This document shows, one piece after another, positions 16,871 through 25,922 of a stretch of DNA of 64,000 nt. The DNA lies in the NCBI GenBank assembly GCA_022843025.1, contig JALHOL010000004.1, forward strand, positions 310,001-374,000, given 5' to 3'. Below the pieces are notes generated by a model. The model made no database searches. It saw only the letters and a list, made by a program, of their open reading frames with translations, and had not been told where the DNA came from. Both the position numbers and the translations under genes were made by a program. This DNA is from Paracoccaceae bacterium (lineage in GTDB: Bacteria; Pseudomonadota; Alphaproteobacteria; Rhodobacterales; Rhodobacteraceae). Position 1 is the first letter of the stretch; each line of letters starts with the position of its first letter.

Positions 16871-17889
16871 TCCGTACCCTCGTCGCCGGCCTTGGCACCA
16901 TGGGCCGCAGCCATGCACTGGCCTATCACCGCAACCCGGCCTTCGATCTGGTTGGTCTGGTCAACCGGTCCGAACCGCGGCTTGATCCGGAAATGGCCGG
17001 ATACAGCATTGAGCCGGACTACAAAAAGGCTCTAACACGGCTGAAACCTGACCTTGTCAACATCTCCACCTATTCCGACAGCCATGCCGATTATGCCTGC
17101 ATGGCGATGGAACAGGGCGCGCATGTCTTTGTCGAAAAGCCGCTGGCGACGACGGTGAAAGACGCTCGCCGCGTGGTGGATTGCGCCCGCGCCCATAACC
17201 GCAAGGTCGTTGTCGGCTACATCCTGCGCCACCACCCATCCTGGATGCGCCTGATATCCGAGGCCCGCGCCCTTGGCGGCCCCTATGTCTTCCGCCTGAA
17301 CCTGAACCAGCAGTCGTCAGGCCCGACATGGGAGGTTCACAAGACCCTCATGCAAACCACATCCCCTATCGTCGATTGCGGCGTCCATTACGTCGATGTC
17401 ATGTGCCAGATCACCGATGCCAAACCGGTCGAGGTGCGCGGCATGGGCCTGCGCCTTTCCAACGAAATCGCGCCTGACATGTACAATTACGGCCATTTCC
17501 AGGTGCTGTTCGATGATGGCAGCGTGGGTTGGTATGAGGCGGGCTGGGGACCGATGATGTCTGACACCGCCTTTTTCGTGAAGGATGTGGTCAGCCCGAA
17601 CGGCGCCGTTTCCATCCGCATGCCCGAAAGCGCGCGGTCGGATGATCACGACACCCACACCAAAACCTCCACCATCCGCGTCCACCGCGTGGGCCAGCCG
17701 GATGAAGACCTGTCCATGGCCGACGAACCCGGCCATCAGGATCTGTGCGAACGCGAACAGGCCTTCATGGCCCGTGCCATCACCGAAGACCTCGATCTGT
17801 CGCGCCATATGGAAGACGCGGTCCAATCCCTCGCCATCTGCCTTGCCGCCGACGAAAGCGTCCGGTCCGGCCAGCCCGTCAAACTGTAA
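16867..17889 (+). CDS. Gfo/Idh/MocA-family NAD(P)-dependent sugar oxidoreductase
   Basis: This is a 340-residue protein. The N-terminal Rossmann fold starts [17 protein letters not shown], and the catalytic EKP motif is in [16 protein letters not shown]. The C-terminal part is the alpha/beta substrate domain. Members oxidise or epimerise sugars or remove sugar substituents using NAD(P). It sits between the permease and ATPase genes and is translationally coupled to the permease, so it acts on the transported compound or a product of it. NagA, NagB and MurQ already complete the known route, so its step is not obvious. See the findings. Confidence 0.85.
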   Translation: MIRTLVAGLGTMGRSHALAYHRNPAFDLVGLVNRSEPRLDPEMAGYSIEPDYKKALTRLKPDLVNISTYSDSHADYACMAMEQGAHVFVEKPLATTVKDARRVVDCARAHNRKVVVGYILRHHPSWMRLISEARALGGPYVFRLNLNQQSSGPTWEVHKTLMQTTSPIVDCGVHYVDVMCQITDAKPVEVRGMGLRLSNEIAPDMYNYGHFQVLFDDGSVGWYEAGWGPMMSDTAFFVKDVVSPNGAVSIRMPESARSDDHDTHTKTSTIRVHRVGQPDEDLSMADEPGHQDLCEREQAFMARAITEDLDLSRHMEDAVQSLAICLAADESVRSGQPVKL

Positions 17890-17900
17890 AGGGGCCTCCC

Positions 17901-18899
17901 ATGGGTGCGCTGACGCTGTCCAAAGTCACAAAATCCTTCGGCAAGACCGATGTCATCAAAGGCGTGGACCTGCATGTCGAAGAAGGCGAATTCTGCGTCT
18001 TCGTTGGCCCCTCCGGCTGTGGCAAATCCACCCTCCTGCGCATGATCGCGGGGCTGGAGGATGTGACCACCGGCTCTGTCACGCTGGACGGGCGCGACAT
18101 CACCCACGAGGCCCCTGCAAAACGCGAAATCGCCATGGTCTTTCAGACCTACGCGCTCTACCCCCACCTCACCGTGCGCGACAACATGAGCCTTGCCCTG
18201 AAGCAGGCCGGGGAGTCCAAGGCAAAGATCGACCAGTCCACGGCCCGCGCTGCATCCATGCTGGCGCTGGAACCCTATCTGGATCGCCGCCCCGCCGAAC
18301 TGTCGGGCGGTCAGCGCCAGCGCGTCGCCATTGGCCGCGCCATCGTGCGCACGCCCAAGCTGTTCCTGTTTGACGAACCGCTATCAAACCTTGATGCCGC
18401 CCTGCGCGTCGCCACCCGGATTGAGATCGCCCGCCTGCACCGCGAACTGGGCGCCACCATGGTCTATGTCACCCATGATCAGGTTGAGGCGATGACACTG
18501 GCCGACAAGATCGTCGTCCTGCGCGCAGGCATCGTGGAACAGGTCGGTTCCCCGATGGAGTTGTACAACAACCCCGCCAATACCTTCGTCGCAGGCTTCA
18601 TCGGCAGCCCGCAGATGAATTTTCTGAAATCCGCCGCCCTTGGCCTGCGCGGCGAAACCACCGGCATCCGCCCCGAACATCTGGCCCTGTCGCGCCAGTC
18701 GGGCCGCATCGCCGGGCGGGTCAGCCATGTGGAAAAGCTGGGCGGTGAAACGCTGGTCTATGCCCATACCGATCCGCACGGCCTACTTACGGTGCGGCTG
18801 TTCGGCGAACATGATTACACGGTGGATGAGGCTGTCCACCTGACCCCCGATGAAACCCGCGCCTTCCATTTCGATGCCGCCGGTCAACGCCTGCGCTGA
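17901..18899 (+). CDS. Carbohydrate ABC transporter ATP-binding protein (MalK/UgpC type)
   Basis: This 332-residue ATPase has Walker [12 protein letters not shown], signature [16 protein letters not shown], Walker [13 protein letters not shown] and H-loop [12 protein letters not shown]-terminal TOBE/MalK regulatory domain follows (GIRPEHLAL). The start is at 17901, 11 bases after the oxidoreductase stop, with GGGG upstream. It closes the amino-sugar import operon. Confidence 0.93.
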   Translation: MGALTLSKVTKSFGKTDVIKGVDLHVEEGEFCVFVGPSGCGKSTLLRMIAGLEDVTTGSVTLDGRDITHEAPAKREIAMVFQTYALYPHLTVRDNMSLALKQAGESKAKIDQSTARAASMLALEPYLDRRPAELSGGQRQRVAIGRAIVRTPKLFLFDEPLSNLDAALRVATRIEIARLHRELGATMVYVTHDQVEAMTLADKIVVLRAGIVEQVGSPMELYNNPANTFVAGFIGSPQMNFLKSAALGLRGETTGIRPEHLALSRQSGRIAGRVSHVEKLGGETLVYAHTDPHGLLTVRLFGEHDYTVDEAVHLTPDETRAFHFDAAGQRLR

Positions 18900-19094
18900 C
18901 CCCTGATTTCGCCCCTGACTGAGTCTTTTTCGCCATATTCTGTGGCAGGCCACCACCCGTAAGGGCGGCATTGTTCGAAAAGTGCTGGAATCGTGGCGCG
19001 AATAAGGCTATGCATTTTCGCAAGGCCCGCGAAAAGGGCCAATCAAGAGCGGTGCGCCGGCACTTTTTCCGGTGGTTGAGGCGGAGTAAATAGT

Positions 19095-22000
19095 ATGAGT
19101 TCGGCGATTGATTTCGCCGTCCGCACAGCAGCGGGCGGCACCACGTATGGTCATGTGGCAGGCCCCGGTGAAAGCACATTCATCCAGGCCGGATTGGGCG
19201 ACAGCCTTTCCCTGAACCTCAGCCCGCAAAGCGTGATCGGCTATACGCGCAGCGGAAACGATCTGGTGATCGAACTGTCCGACGGCCGCACCATCACGGT
19301 GGCCGATTGGTTCGATGCCACGGCTGACAACCCGAACACACTCTACCTGTCCAGCAACGGCATGGTGACAGAGGTTCAGCTCACCGATCCGGGCGATGGC
19401 ATTCTGGTCGCCAACTTCTCGCTTGCCGCCGGCAACGAAAAGTGGAGCCCGCTTGACGACCTCCGCTTTGATGACGGCGATCCCGTCGTCACCCTTGCCG
19501 GAACGGGCGAGGATGAGCCCGCCGGAATGGGCATCTTTGCCCCCGCACTGTTGGGCTGGGGCGGGGCTGGCATTGGTGCTGCTGCACTGGTCGGTGGCGC
19601 CATCATCGGTGGCGGCGGCGGCGGCGGCGGCGGTGGTGGAGGCGGTGGCCCGACCTATACCCGTACCATCGATGGCGCAGGCACCAACACCACGATCACC
19701 ACCAACACCTCGCCCCCAACGATCAACGTGAACGGCACCGGCATTCCCGGCGACACGGTCGCCGTCACCATCGGCAACCAGACCCGCACCGTGACCGTTG
19801 CCCCCGATGGCACCTGGACGGCGGCCTTCTCCGGCCCGAACCTTCCTGCTGATGGCACCCATACCGCCACGGCGGTCTTTACCGGGGGCGGGACCACCGA
19901 AACGCTTACCGGCGGTGGCTTCGTCATCGACATGACCCCGCCGCCTGTCGCCGCCACCAACGGCGTGCAATCGTCGGGCGATGTCGAAAACCTGGCCGAA
20001 TACGGCGATGGCGTCACCCTCGGCGGCACAAGCGAACCCGGCGCCACGGTCAATGTCACCCTCGGCACGCCCGGTACGCCGGGGGCCATCACGCGTGCCG
20101 CAACGGTCAATCCCGATGGCACCTGGACCATCACCTTCACCCCACAGGAAATCGCGGGCGGCGAACGCAATCAGTCCGTGACCATCGTCGCGACCGACCG
20201 CCTCGGCAACACCCGCAGCATCACCGAAACCATTGTTCTTGATACCATCGCCCCGCCGCTCGCCCTGAACAGCGTGGCTGGTGACAACCTCGTCAACCGC
20301 AGCGAAAGCCAATCCGCCATCGTGGTCAGCGGCACCGCGACGCCGAACAGCACGGTCACGCTGACCATCGAAGGCATCCCCGGCACGGTCACCCGCACGG
20401 TGGATGCCAACGGCGTCTGGACGCATGAATTGCCCGCAGGCACCTTCCCGCCCGGCACCTATACCCGCAACATCACCGCCACCACGTCAGACGCGGCCGG
20501 AAACCCCACCACGGTCACCCGCACGCTGAACATCGACACGGAAATGTCGGTCGCCATCAATCCGGGTGCCTTCGCCAACGACAATGTGGTGAACCTTGCG
20601 GAATCGAACGGCAGCCTCACCCTGTCGGGGACCGTTGCCCGCGATGCCACGCGGGTTGAGGTGCAGTGGCTCGGCCAGCCTATCCCCGCCACGCTGAACG
20701 GCGATGGCACATGGTCGGTGCAGTTCCCGCCGGGTTCGGCGGGGGCGTTCACCCGCGACAGCACGCTCACCGTCACCGCATGGGATGCGGCAGGGAACCG
20801 CGAAACCACCACCCGTCCCGTCCGGATCGATCTGGAAACCACGCTGAACGTCGAACAAAATCCGGTCGGCACCGATAACATCCTGTCGGGCAGCGAACGC
20901 GCGGCAGGGTTCACCCTTGATGGCGAAGGCGAACCGGGCGCACGGGTTTACCTCAACCTCAACGGCACCGATTACGGCCCCGTCACGGTGGGTGCAGATG
21001 GCCGTTGGTCCCACACCTTTGCCCCCGGCTCATTGGCCGGGCTGACGGATGCACAGGGCGGCACCATCACCGCCTATTCCATCGACGCCGCCGGAAACCG
21101 CAGCTCGACAGAGACCCGCACCTTCAACGTCGACACCACTGTCGGCAATTTCACCTTCGCCGCGCCCGATCTGAACGGCGCGGTCAATGACGGCCCGCGC
21201 GATCCGTCGGTCCTCAATGCCGCCGAACGTAACGCAGGCTTGGTGGTTGAAGGCACCGTCGAACCGGGCTCGTCCGTCCGCATCACGGTGTCGGGAACCA
21301 ATTGGTCCATCACCATCCCCGCCGAACAGACGATGAGCGGCACCTGGCGGATCACCTTGCCGCGCGATGCCCTGCCCGAAGGCGCGGCAACCTCGGCAAC
21401 CATCACCGCCACGGCAACAGACCGTCATGGCAACACCTCGCCGCCGCAGGAACGCACCGTCGCGATTGACACGGTCGTTGCCGATTTCAATGCAGGCGAC
21501 ATCCGCCTTGGCACCGGTACCGACAACATCCTCAACGCCAATGAACATGGCGCGGGCCTGCCCGTTTCCGGCCGGGCCGAGCCAGGGTCCACCATTAACG
21601 TCACGGTCAACGGCCACACTCGCAGCGTGCTGGTCGGTGACAATGGACAATGGACAGTCACTTTCACCCCCGACCAGATCCCCACCGGGGAACGCGCGAA
21701 CATCCCCGTTACCGTTTCGGCCACCGACAGCGCGGGCAATGTAAGCGGTCCGCACACCGTCAACTTCTCGGTCGATACCATCGCCCCGAACACGCCCGAG
21801 GTTCTGCGGACCGAAGATTTCGCCGGCGGCTACAGCGCGATCACGACAACCAACACCAACGACACCTACCGCTTCCACCGGGTGGACAGCACGGGTGCCG
21901 CAACGCCCATCCTGGCCGATGAAAGCATGACGAACCGGGGCGAGGACCGGTTCGACTTCCGCACTGACATCCCCGATGGCAGCTACCTTGTGATCAACAC

Positions 22001-22355
22001 ACGCGACGGGGCGGGGAACGAGGCGAACACGTTGTTCATCAAGAACACCGCAACCGGCGTGGCTGTGGATCTGACACGCCAAGGTCTTGAAAACTTTGAT
22101 CTGTCGGCAATCGATCTGACCCGCGCCCCCGATGCACGCCTCACCATCAACGCCCAGCAGTTGGAGTCGCTTACCGGCCCGGATCAGCGCCTGATTGTGA
22201 AGGGTGAATCGACCGATCAGGTCACGCTCCGCAATGTGACCAACGTGCAGGACGATGTGGTGATCAACGGGCAACGCTATGACATCTACACTTTGGGCAA
22301 CAACGGCGCGCAGGTGCTGCTCGAAGATGATGTGTCGCGCACGGTGATTGTCTGA
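19095..22355 (+). CDS. Large Ig-repeat adhesin, BapA/LapA-like, type I secretion substrate
   Basis: The protein has 1,086 residues. Residues 1-140 form a BapA-type prefix domain with no Sec signal. Next come a hydrophobic glycine/alanine stretch and 14 consecutive glycines (172-185), then about seven Ig-like domains of roughly 100 residues (190-895). Six of these open with a D-N-[IV]-[LV]-N-x-x-E-like motif (TDNILNANE, DNVVNLAE) and end with AxDAAGN and DT. The last 190 residues resemble a type I secretion end domain (NGQRYDIYTLGNNGAQVLLE). RTX GGxGxD nonapeptides are absent. Secretion genes follow directly. It probably works in surface attachment or biofilm. GGAG lies eight bases before the ATG. 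Confidence 0.85.
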   Translation: MSSAIDFAVRTAAGGTTYGHVAGPGESTFIQAGLGDSLSLNLSPQSVIGYTRSGNDLVIELSDGRTITVADWFDATADNPNTLYLSSNGMVTEVQLTDPGDGILVANFSLAAGNEKWSPLDDLRFDDGDPVVTLAGTGEDEPAGMGIFAPALLGWGGAGIGAAALVGGAIIGGGGGGGGGGGGGGPTYTRTIDGAGTNTTITTNTSPPTINVNGTGIPGDTVAVTIGNQTRTVTVAPDGTWTAAFSGPNLPADGTHTATAVFTGGGTTETLTGGGFVIDMTPPPVAATNGVQSSGDVENLAEYGDGVTLGGTSEPGATVNVTLGTPGTPGAITRAATVNPDGTWTITFTPQEIAGGERNQSVTIVATDRLGNTRSITETIVLDTIAPPLALNSVAGDNLVNRSESQSAIVVSGTATPNSTVTLTIEGIPGTVTRTVDANGVWTHELPAGTFPPGTYTRNITATTSDAAGNPTTVTRTLNIDTEMSVAINPGAFANDNVVNLAESNGSLTLSGTVARDATRVEVQWLGQPIPATLNGDGTWSVQFPPGSAGAFTRDSTLTVTAWDAAGNRETTTRPVRIDLETTLNVEQNPVGTDNILSGSERAAGFTLDGEGEPGARVYLNLNGTDYGPVTVGADGRWSHTFAPGSLAGLTDAQGGTITAYSIDAAGNRSSTETRTFNVDTTVGNFTFAAPDLNGAVNDGPRDPSVLNAAERNAGLVVEGTVEPGSSVRITVSGTNWSITIPAEQTMSGTWRITLPRDALPEGAATSATITATATDRHGNTSPPQERTVAIDTVVADFNAGDIRLGTGTDNILNANEHGAGLPVSGRAEPGSTINVTVNGHTRSVLVGDNGQWTVTFTPDQIPTGERANIPVTVSATDSAGNVSGPHTVNFSVDTIAPNTPEVLRTEDFAGGYSAITTTNTNDTYRFHRVDSTGAATPILADESMTNRGEDRFDFRTDIPDGSYLVINTRDGAGNEANTLFIKNTATGVAVDLTRQGLENFDLSAIDLTRAPDARLTINAQQLESLTGPDQRLIVKGESTDQVTLRNVTNVQDDVVINGQRYDIYTLGNNGAQVLLEDDVSRTVIV
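19608..19649 (+). repeat. Glycine-codon microsatellite inside the adhesin gene
   Basis: Fourteen glycine codons include seven consecutive GGC triplets starting at 19611, then GGT GGT GGA GGC GGT GGC. The tract encodes a flexible linker between the prefix domain and the first Ig-like domain. Because the unit is three bases, slippage would change linker length without shifting the frame. Confidence 0.8.
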
Positions 22356-22365
22356 CGCAAAGGCC

Positions 22366-23727
22366 ATGACCCCCCCACGCCGCCAAACCCCATCGGCCAG
22401 AGCGGCACCGCTCAACCACCCCCGCGCCGTTTCCGGGGCGCTTCTGGCCGTGGCGGTGCTGCTTTCCGGGTGTCAGGGCGGGTTGCAGCCGCCCTCGATG
22501 CTAGCATTTGGCCGGGGCCATGCCCCCGCCGATCCCGCGCTTCGCCAGCGTCTCGCCCCGGAAAGCGGCACCGCCGCCTCTGCTGTCATCGCCGAACTGG
22601 CGTCTCGGCAGTCCATCCTGCCGCCGGGCAGTGCCTATGCCCGCATCGCGGATGCGGTCCTCGCCGCCAATCCCGGGGCCGATGCCGCCGAACTTGGCCT
22701 CGCTCGTCTGCGGGCTGAGGCTGCGTCGCGCAACGGCTGGCCCACAATCGCCCCTGCGGTCACGCTCAACAGCCTTGCAGGCCTTGCCGCGCAACTGGTG
22801 GTCGACCAGCCCCTGCTGGATCATGGCCGCCGTCAGGCCGAACGCGCCCGCGCCGCGGCCGAGGTGGACCTTGCCGCCGTCACCCTGACCACCCGTCAGA
22901 ACGCCCGTATCCATGAGGGGTTGTCGCTTTACCTCACTGCCGAACAGGCCCGCGCCCAATCAGTTATCGCCGCCCGCGCCGCCACGCGCCTTTCCACCCT
23001 GCATGACATTGTTCAGGCCCGCATCGACGGCGGCCTCTCCGACCGCAGCGAAGAGCAGATCATCGCCCAGACCATGGCCGAAATGCAGGCGACGCTGGCC
23101 ACCGACGGCCAGACCCGCGCGCAGGCACTGGCCGATCTCGCCGCGCTGACGGGCCACAGCCCGCCTGCCGATCTGACCGGTACTCACCCGCTGCCTGCCG
23201 TGCCGCAAACCGACGCGCTTTCTGTCCTTCGGGCGCAGGCCGATGGCGCAAAAGCGCTGGCCGAGGCGCGGATCACCCGTGCCAACGCCCTGCCGGGCCT
23301 TTCCGCCAATGCCACCCTGTCCGAGAACGGCATCACCCCCGGCCTTGGTATCGGTGGCGTCCGCCTTGGCCTTGGCAGCCCCGCCACGCTTGCCGCCGCA
23401 GATGCCACCCCCGATCTTGTCGCCCGCCAGACCGCCGAACAGCGCCAGATAGCCGACCGTCGCCGCACCGAACTTCAGGGCCGGATCGACCAGCTTCGCA
23501 CCCGGCAATTGCAGGGCGAAACTGTGCTGCGCCAGACGCTCGACAACCTTGATCTCTATGTCGAACAATACAGCATCGGTCGCCGCAGCCTGACCGACCT
23601 TACCGCACAAACCGCCGCCGCCGCGCGGATGGAACGGGATCAGGCCGCCTTTCCCTATGAAATCGCAAAGGCCGAACTGGAACTTGCGCGCGACATCGGC
23701 GCGCTGGTTGATGGGGGCAGGCTGTGA
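22366..23727 (+). CDS. TolC-family outer-membrane channel lipoprotein (LapE-like)
   Basis: This is a 453-residue protein from the ATG at 22366. A TTG 18 bases upstream is also in frame but overlaps the adhesin gene. The N-terminus is basic, then hydrophobic, with a lipobox AVLLSGC whose cysteine is residue 36, so the mature protein should be lipid-anchored. The rest is long helical repeats typical of outer-membrane efflux proteins, including YVEQYSIGRRSLTDL near the end. It forms the outer-membrane duct of the type I machine with the next two gene products and overlaps the ABC gene by four bases. Confidence 0.88.
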   Translation: MTPPRRQTPSARAAPLNHPRAVSGALLAVAVLLSGCQGGLQPPSMLAFGRGHAPADPALRQRLAPESGTAASAVIAELASRQSILPPGSAYARIADAVLAANPGADAAELGLARLRAEAASRNGWPTIAPAVTLNSLAGLAAQLVVDQPLLDHGRRQAERARAAAEVDLAAVTLTTRQNARIHEGLSLYLTAEQARAQSVIAARAATRLSTLHDIVQARIDGGLSDRSEEQIIAQTMAEMQATLATDGQTRAQALADLAALTGHSPPADLTGTHPLPAVPQTDALSVLRAQADGAKALAEARITRANALPGLSANATLSENGITPGLGIGGVRLGLGSPATLAAADATPDLVARQTAEQRQIADRRRTELQGRIDQLRTRQLQGETVLRQTLDNLDLYVEQYSIGRRSLTDLTAQTAAAARMERDQAAFPYEIAKAELELARDIGALVDGGRL

Positions 23728-25922
23728 CAGCCCCACCGAAACCGCAGGTCGTCTCTTTCGACATGCACCCCGCCCGTGCCGCGCAACCGCCTGCCGTCGC
23801 CTTTGCCCCGATCACCCCCCCGCAACCCGCCGCCCCGCTGCGCGCCCGTGCGGAACTGGCCTCGGTCCTGTCCTCACGTCTTGGCGGGCGGCTGCTGACT
23901 TCGGATGTGGTGGACCTGCTCACTGTCACAGGTGCGCCGGATCGCCCCGGTCTGGATCACCTCTCTGCCGCGTTTCGCCGCGCGGGCTATTCCGTCGCGC
24001 TTGACCATGATCCCGCGCTGGGCGCGCTGCCGGCGTTGGCCGAGATGGCCACCGGGCAGATCGTCCTTGTCCTCGCCCGCAATGCCGACTCGCTGGCCAT
24101 TTACGACCCCACCACCGATGACCGCAGCGCCGATGTGCCGCTGGCCGATTTCACCGCCCATCACAGCGGATGGGTGCTCCGCGTTCGCCTCCCCTTTGCC
24201 GAGGTAGAGGCCCGCCACACCGATCCCGAAGCAGCCCCGCATTGGTTCTGGTCCGAATTCCGCCACCACCGCCGCCCGATGATGGAGGTTGCCGCCGCCT
24301 CGCTCACGGCAAACGTCCTTGCCACCGCCATCGCGCTTTATGCCCTGCAAATCTATGATCGGGTGATCCCCAACCAATCCGAACCCACGCTCTGGGTGCT
24401 GACGCTGGGCGCGTTGTTGGCCGTCGCCTTTGATGGCGCGCTGCGGATCGCCCGCGCCGCGCTGATGGACAATACCGGCCGCAAGATCGAACTGGCGGTG
24501 CAAGATCGGCTGATGCAGCGCCTGCTTGGCATGCGCGCTGCCCCCGGCGAACGCCAACCGTCACAGGTGTTTGGCGCCATGCGCGATTTCGGATCGGTGC
24601 GCGAATTCTTCACCGCCTCCACCATCGGCACGATGGCCGATCTGCCCTTCCTCGTGATCTTCCTCGCCCTTGTCGCCATGATCGGTGGCAACCTTGTCTG
24701 GGTGCTGGTTCTGGGCGGCATCCTCATGGTCGCCCCCGGGTTCTTCCTGCAATCGCGCATGATTGCGCTGACCAACTCCACCCAGGGTGCGAACACCAAG
24801 GCCGCGAAACTGCTGTATGAAGCGGTCTTCGAACATGAAACCCTCACCACCCAGCGCGGGCAGGATCGCGTCCGCCGTCTTTGGGCGGAACTTGTGGCTC
24901 TCTCTGCCCTGCGCGCATCGGACCAGCGCCATTTGACCACGCTTTTGGGTTCCTGGGCGCAGGCGGTGCAACAGGCCACCTATATCGCTGTCATCCTGAT
25001 CGGCACCTATATGGTCTTTGCGGGCAGCTTCACCGTGGGCACGATCATCGCCGTCTCCATGCTCACCGCCCGCACGCTCGCCCCGCTGACACAGCTTTCC
25101 TCCACCCTCGCCCGCTGGTCGCAGGTCAAGGCCGCGCTGACGGGCCTAGAGGCGATTGCCCAATCCCAGCAATCCGAAGACCCCGCCCGTCGCTACCTGC
25201 GCCGCGAAACCATCACCGGCCAATTCGACCTGCGCGAGCTTAGCTTCCGCTACAGCCCCGACGCCTCCCCCACTGTCGATGTCCCCGCTCTCGCCATCCC
25301 CGCCGGACAACACGCCGCCATCCTCGGGGCCAACGGATCGGGCAAATCCACCCTGCTCAAGCTGCTGGCAGGCCTTTACGAACCCGGGGCAGGGCGCATC
25401 ATGCTGGATGGCGTGGACCTGTCGCAAATCCACCCGCGCGATCTGCGCCGCCATATCGGCTATCTGGGGCAAGAGGTGCGCCTCTTCTCGGGCACGCTGC
25501 GCGACAACCTGACGATGTCGGATCTGGAACGCGATGATGACCGCCTTCTCGCCGCGCTGGATTTTGCAGGCCTCGGCCAATTTGTCCGCAGCCACCCCAA
25601 GGGCCTTGATCTGGAAATCCGCGAAATGGGCGAAGGCCTGTCCGTCGGTCAACGCCAGTCGATGGGTTGGGCGCGGCTCTGGTTGCAAAATCCCCGCGTC
25701 GTGCTGCTGGATGAACCCACCGCCGCGCTGGACCAGACGCTGGAATCCACACTTGTCTCGCGCCTGTCGCATTGGCTGCACGGGCGCACTGCCATCATCG
25801 CCACCCACCGCGTGCCGATCCTGCAACTGACCACCCGCACGCTGATCTTGCAAAACGGCCGCCTCGCCGTTGATGGCCCGCGCGATGCGGTGCTGGCCCA
25901 TCTGGCCAAGGCGGGCAAATGA
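23724..25922 (+). CDS. Type I secretion ABC transporter/ATPase with C39-like domain (LapB-like)
   Basis: This is a 732-residue protein. The start is GTG at 23724 (GTGA overlap with the previous stop, GGGGG upstream). Residues about 35-150 look like a peptidase C39-like domain without a catalytic cysteine, as in transporters of uncleaved adhesins and RTX proteins. Then come six membrane segments (about 185-460) and an ATPase domain with Walker A GANGSGKSTLLKLLAG, signature LSVGQRQSMGWARL (a variant of LSGGQ) and Walker B VVLLDEPTAALD. It exports the adhesin across both membranes with the HlyD-like and TolC-like partners. Confidence 0.9.
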   Translation: MTAPPKPQVVSFDMHPARAAQPPAVAFAPITPPQPAAPLRARAELASVLSSRLGGRLLTSDVVDLLTVTGAPDRPGLDHLSAAFRRAGYSVALDHDPALGALPALAEMATGQIVLVLARNADSLAIYDPTTDDRSADVPLADFTAHHSGWVLRVRLPFAEVEARHTDPEAAPHWFWSEFRHHRRPMMEVAAASLTANVLATAIALYALQIYDRVIPNQSEPTLWVLTLGALLAVAFDGALRIARAALMDNTGRKIELAVQDRLMQRLLGMRAAPGERQPSQVFGAMRDFGSVREFFTASTIGTMADLPFLVIFLALVAMIGGNLVWVLVLGGILMVAPGFFLQSRMIALTNSTQGANTKAAKLLYEAVFEHETLTTQRGQDRVRRLWAELVALSALRASDQRHLTTLLGSWAQAVQQATYIAVILIGTYMVFAGSFTVGTIIAVSMLTARTLAPLTQLSSTLARWSQVKAALTGLEAIAQSQQSEDPARRYLRRETITGQFDLRELSFRYSPDASPTVDVPALAIPAGQHAAILGANGSGKSTLLKLLAGLYEPGAGRIMLDGVDLSQIHPRDLRRHIGYLGQEVRLFSGTLRDNLTMSDLERDDDRLLAALDFAGLGQFVRSHPKGLDLEIREMGEGLSVGQRQSMGWARLWLQNPRVVLLDEPTAALDQTLESTLVSRLSHWLHGRTAIIATHRVPILQLTTRTLILQNGRLAVDGPRDAVLAHLAKAGK

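Noticed and set aside
19015-19035. TTTTCGC/GCGAAAA hairpin upstream of the adhesin as a riboswitch or terminator
   Set aside because: Seven-base stem without a U tract or any aptamer-like conserved sequence. May be an incidental leader hairpin.
19008-22415. Two long minus-strand frames (472 and 461 residues) opposite the adhesin gene
   Set aside because: Low-complexity Gly/Ala/Asp/Arg translation that mirrors the Ig-repeat codons, with no start signals or domains.
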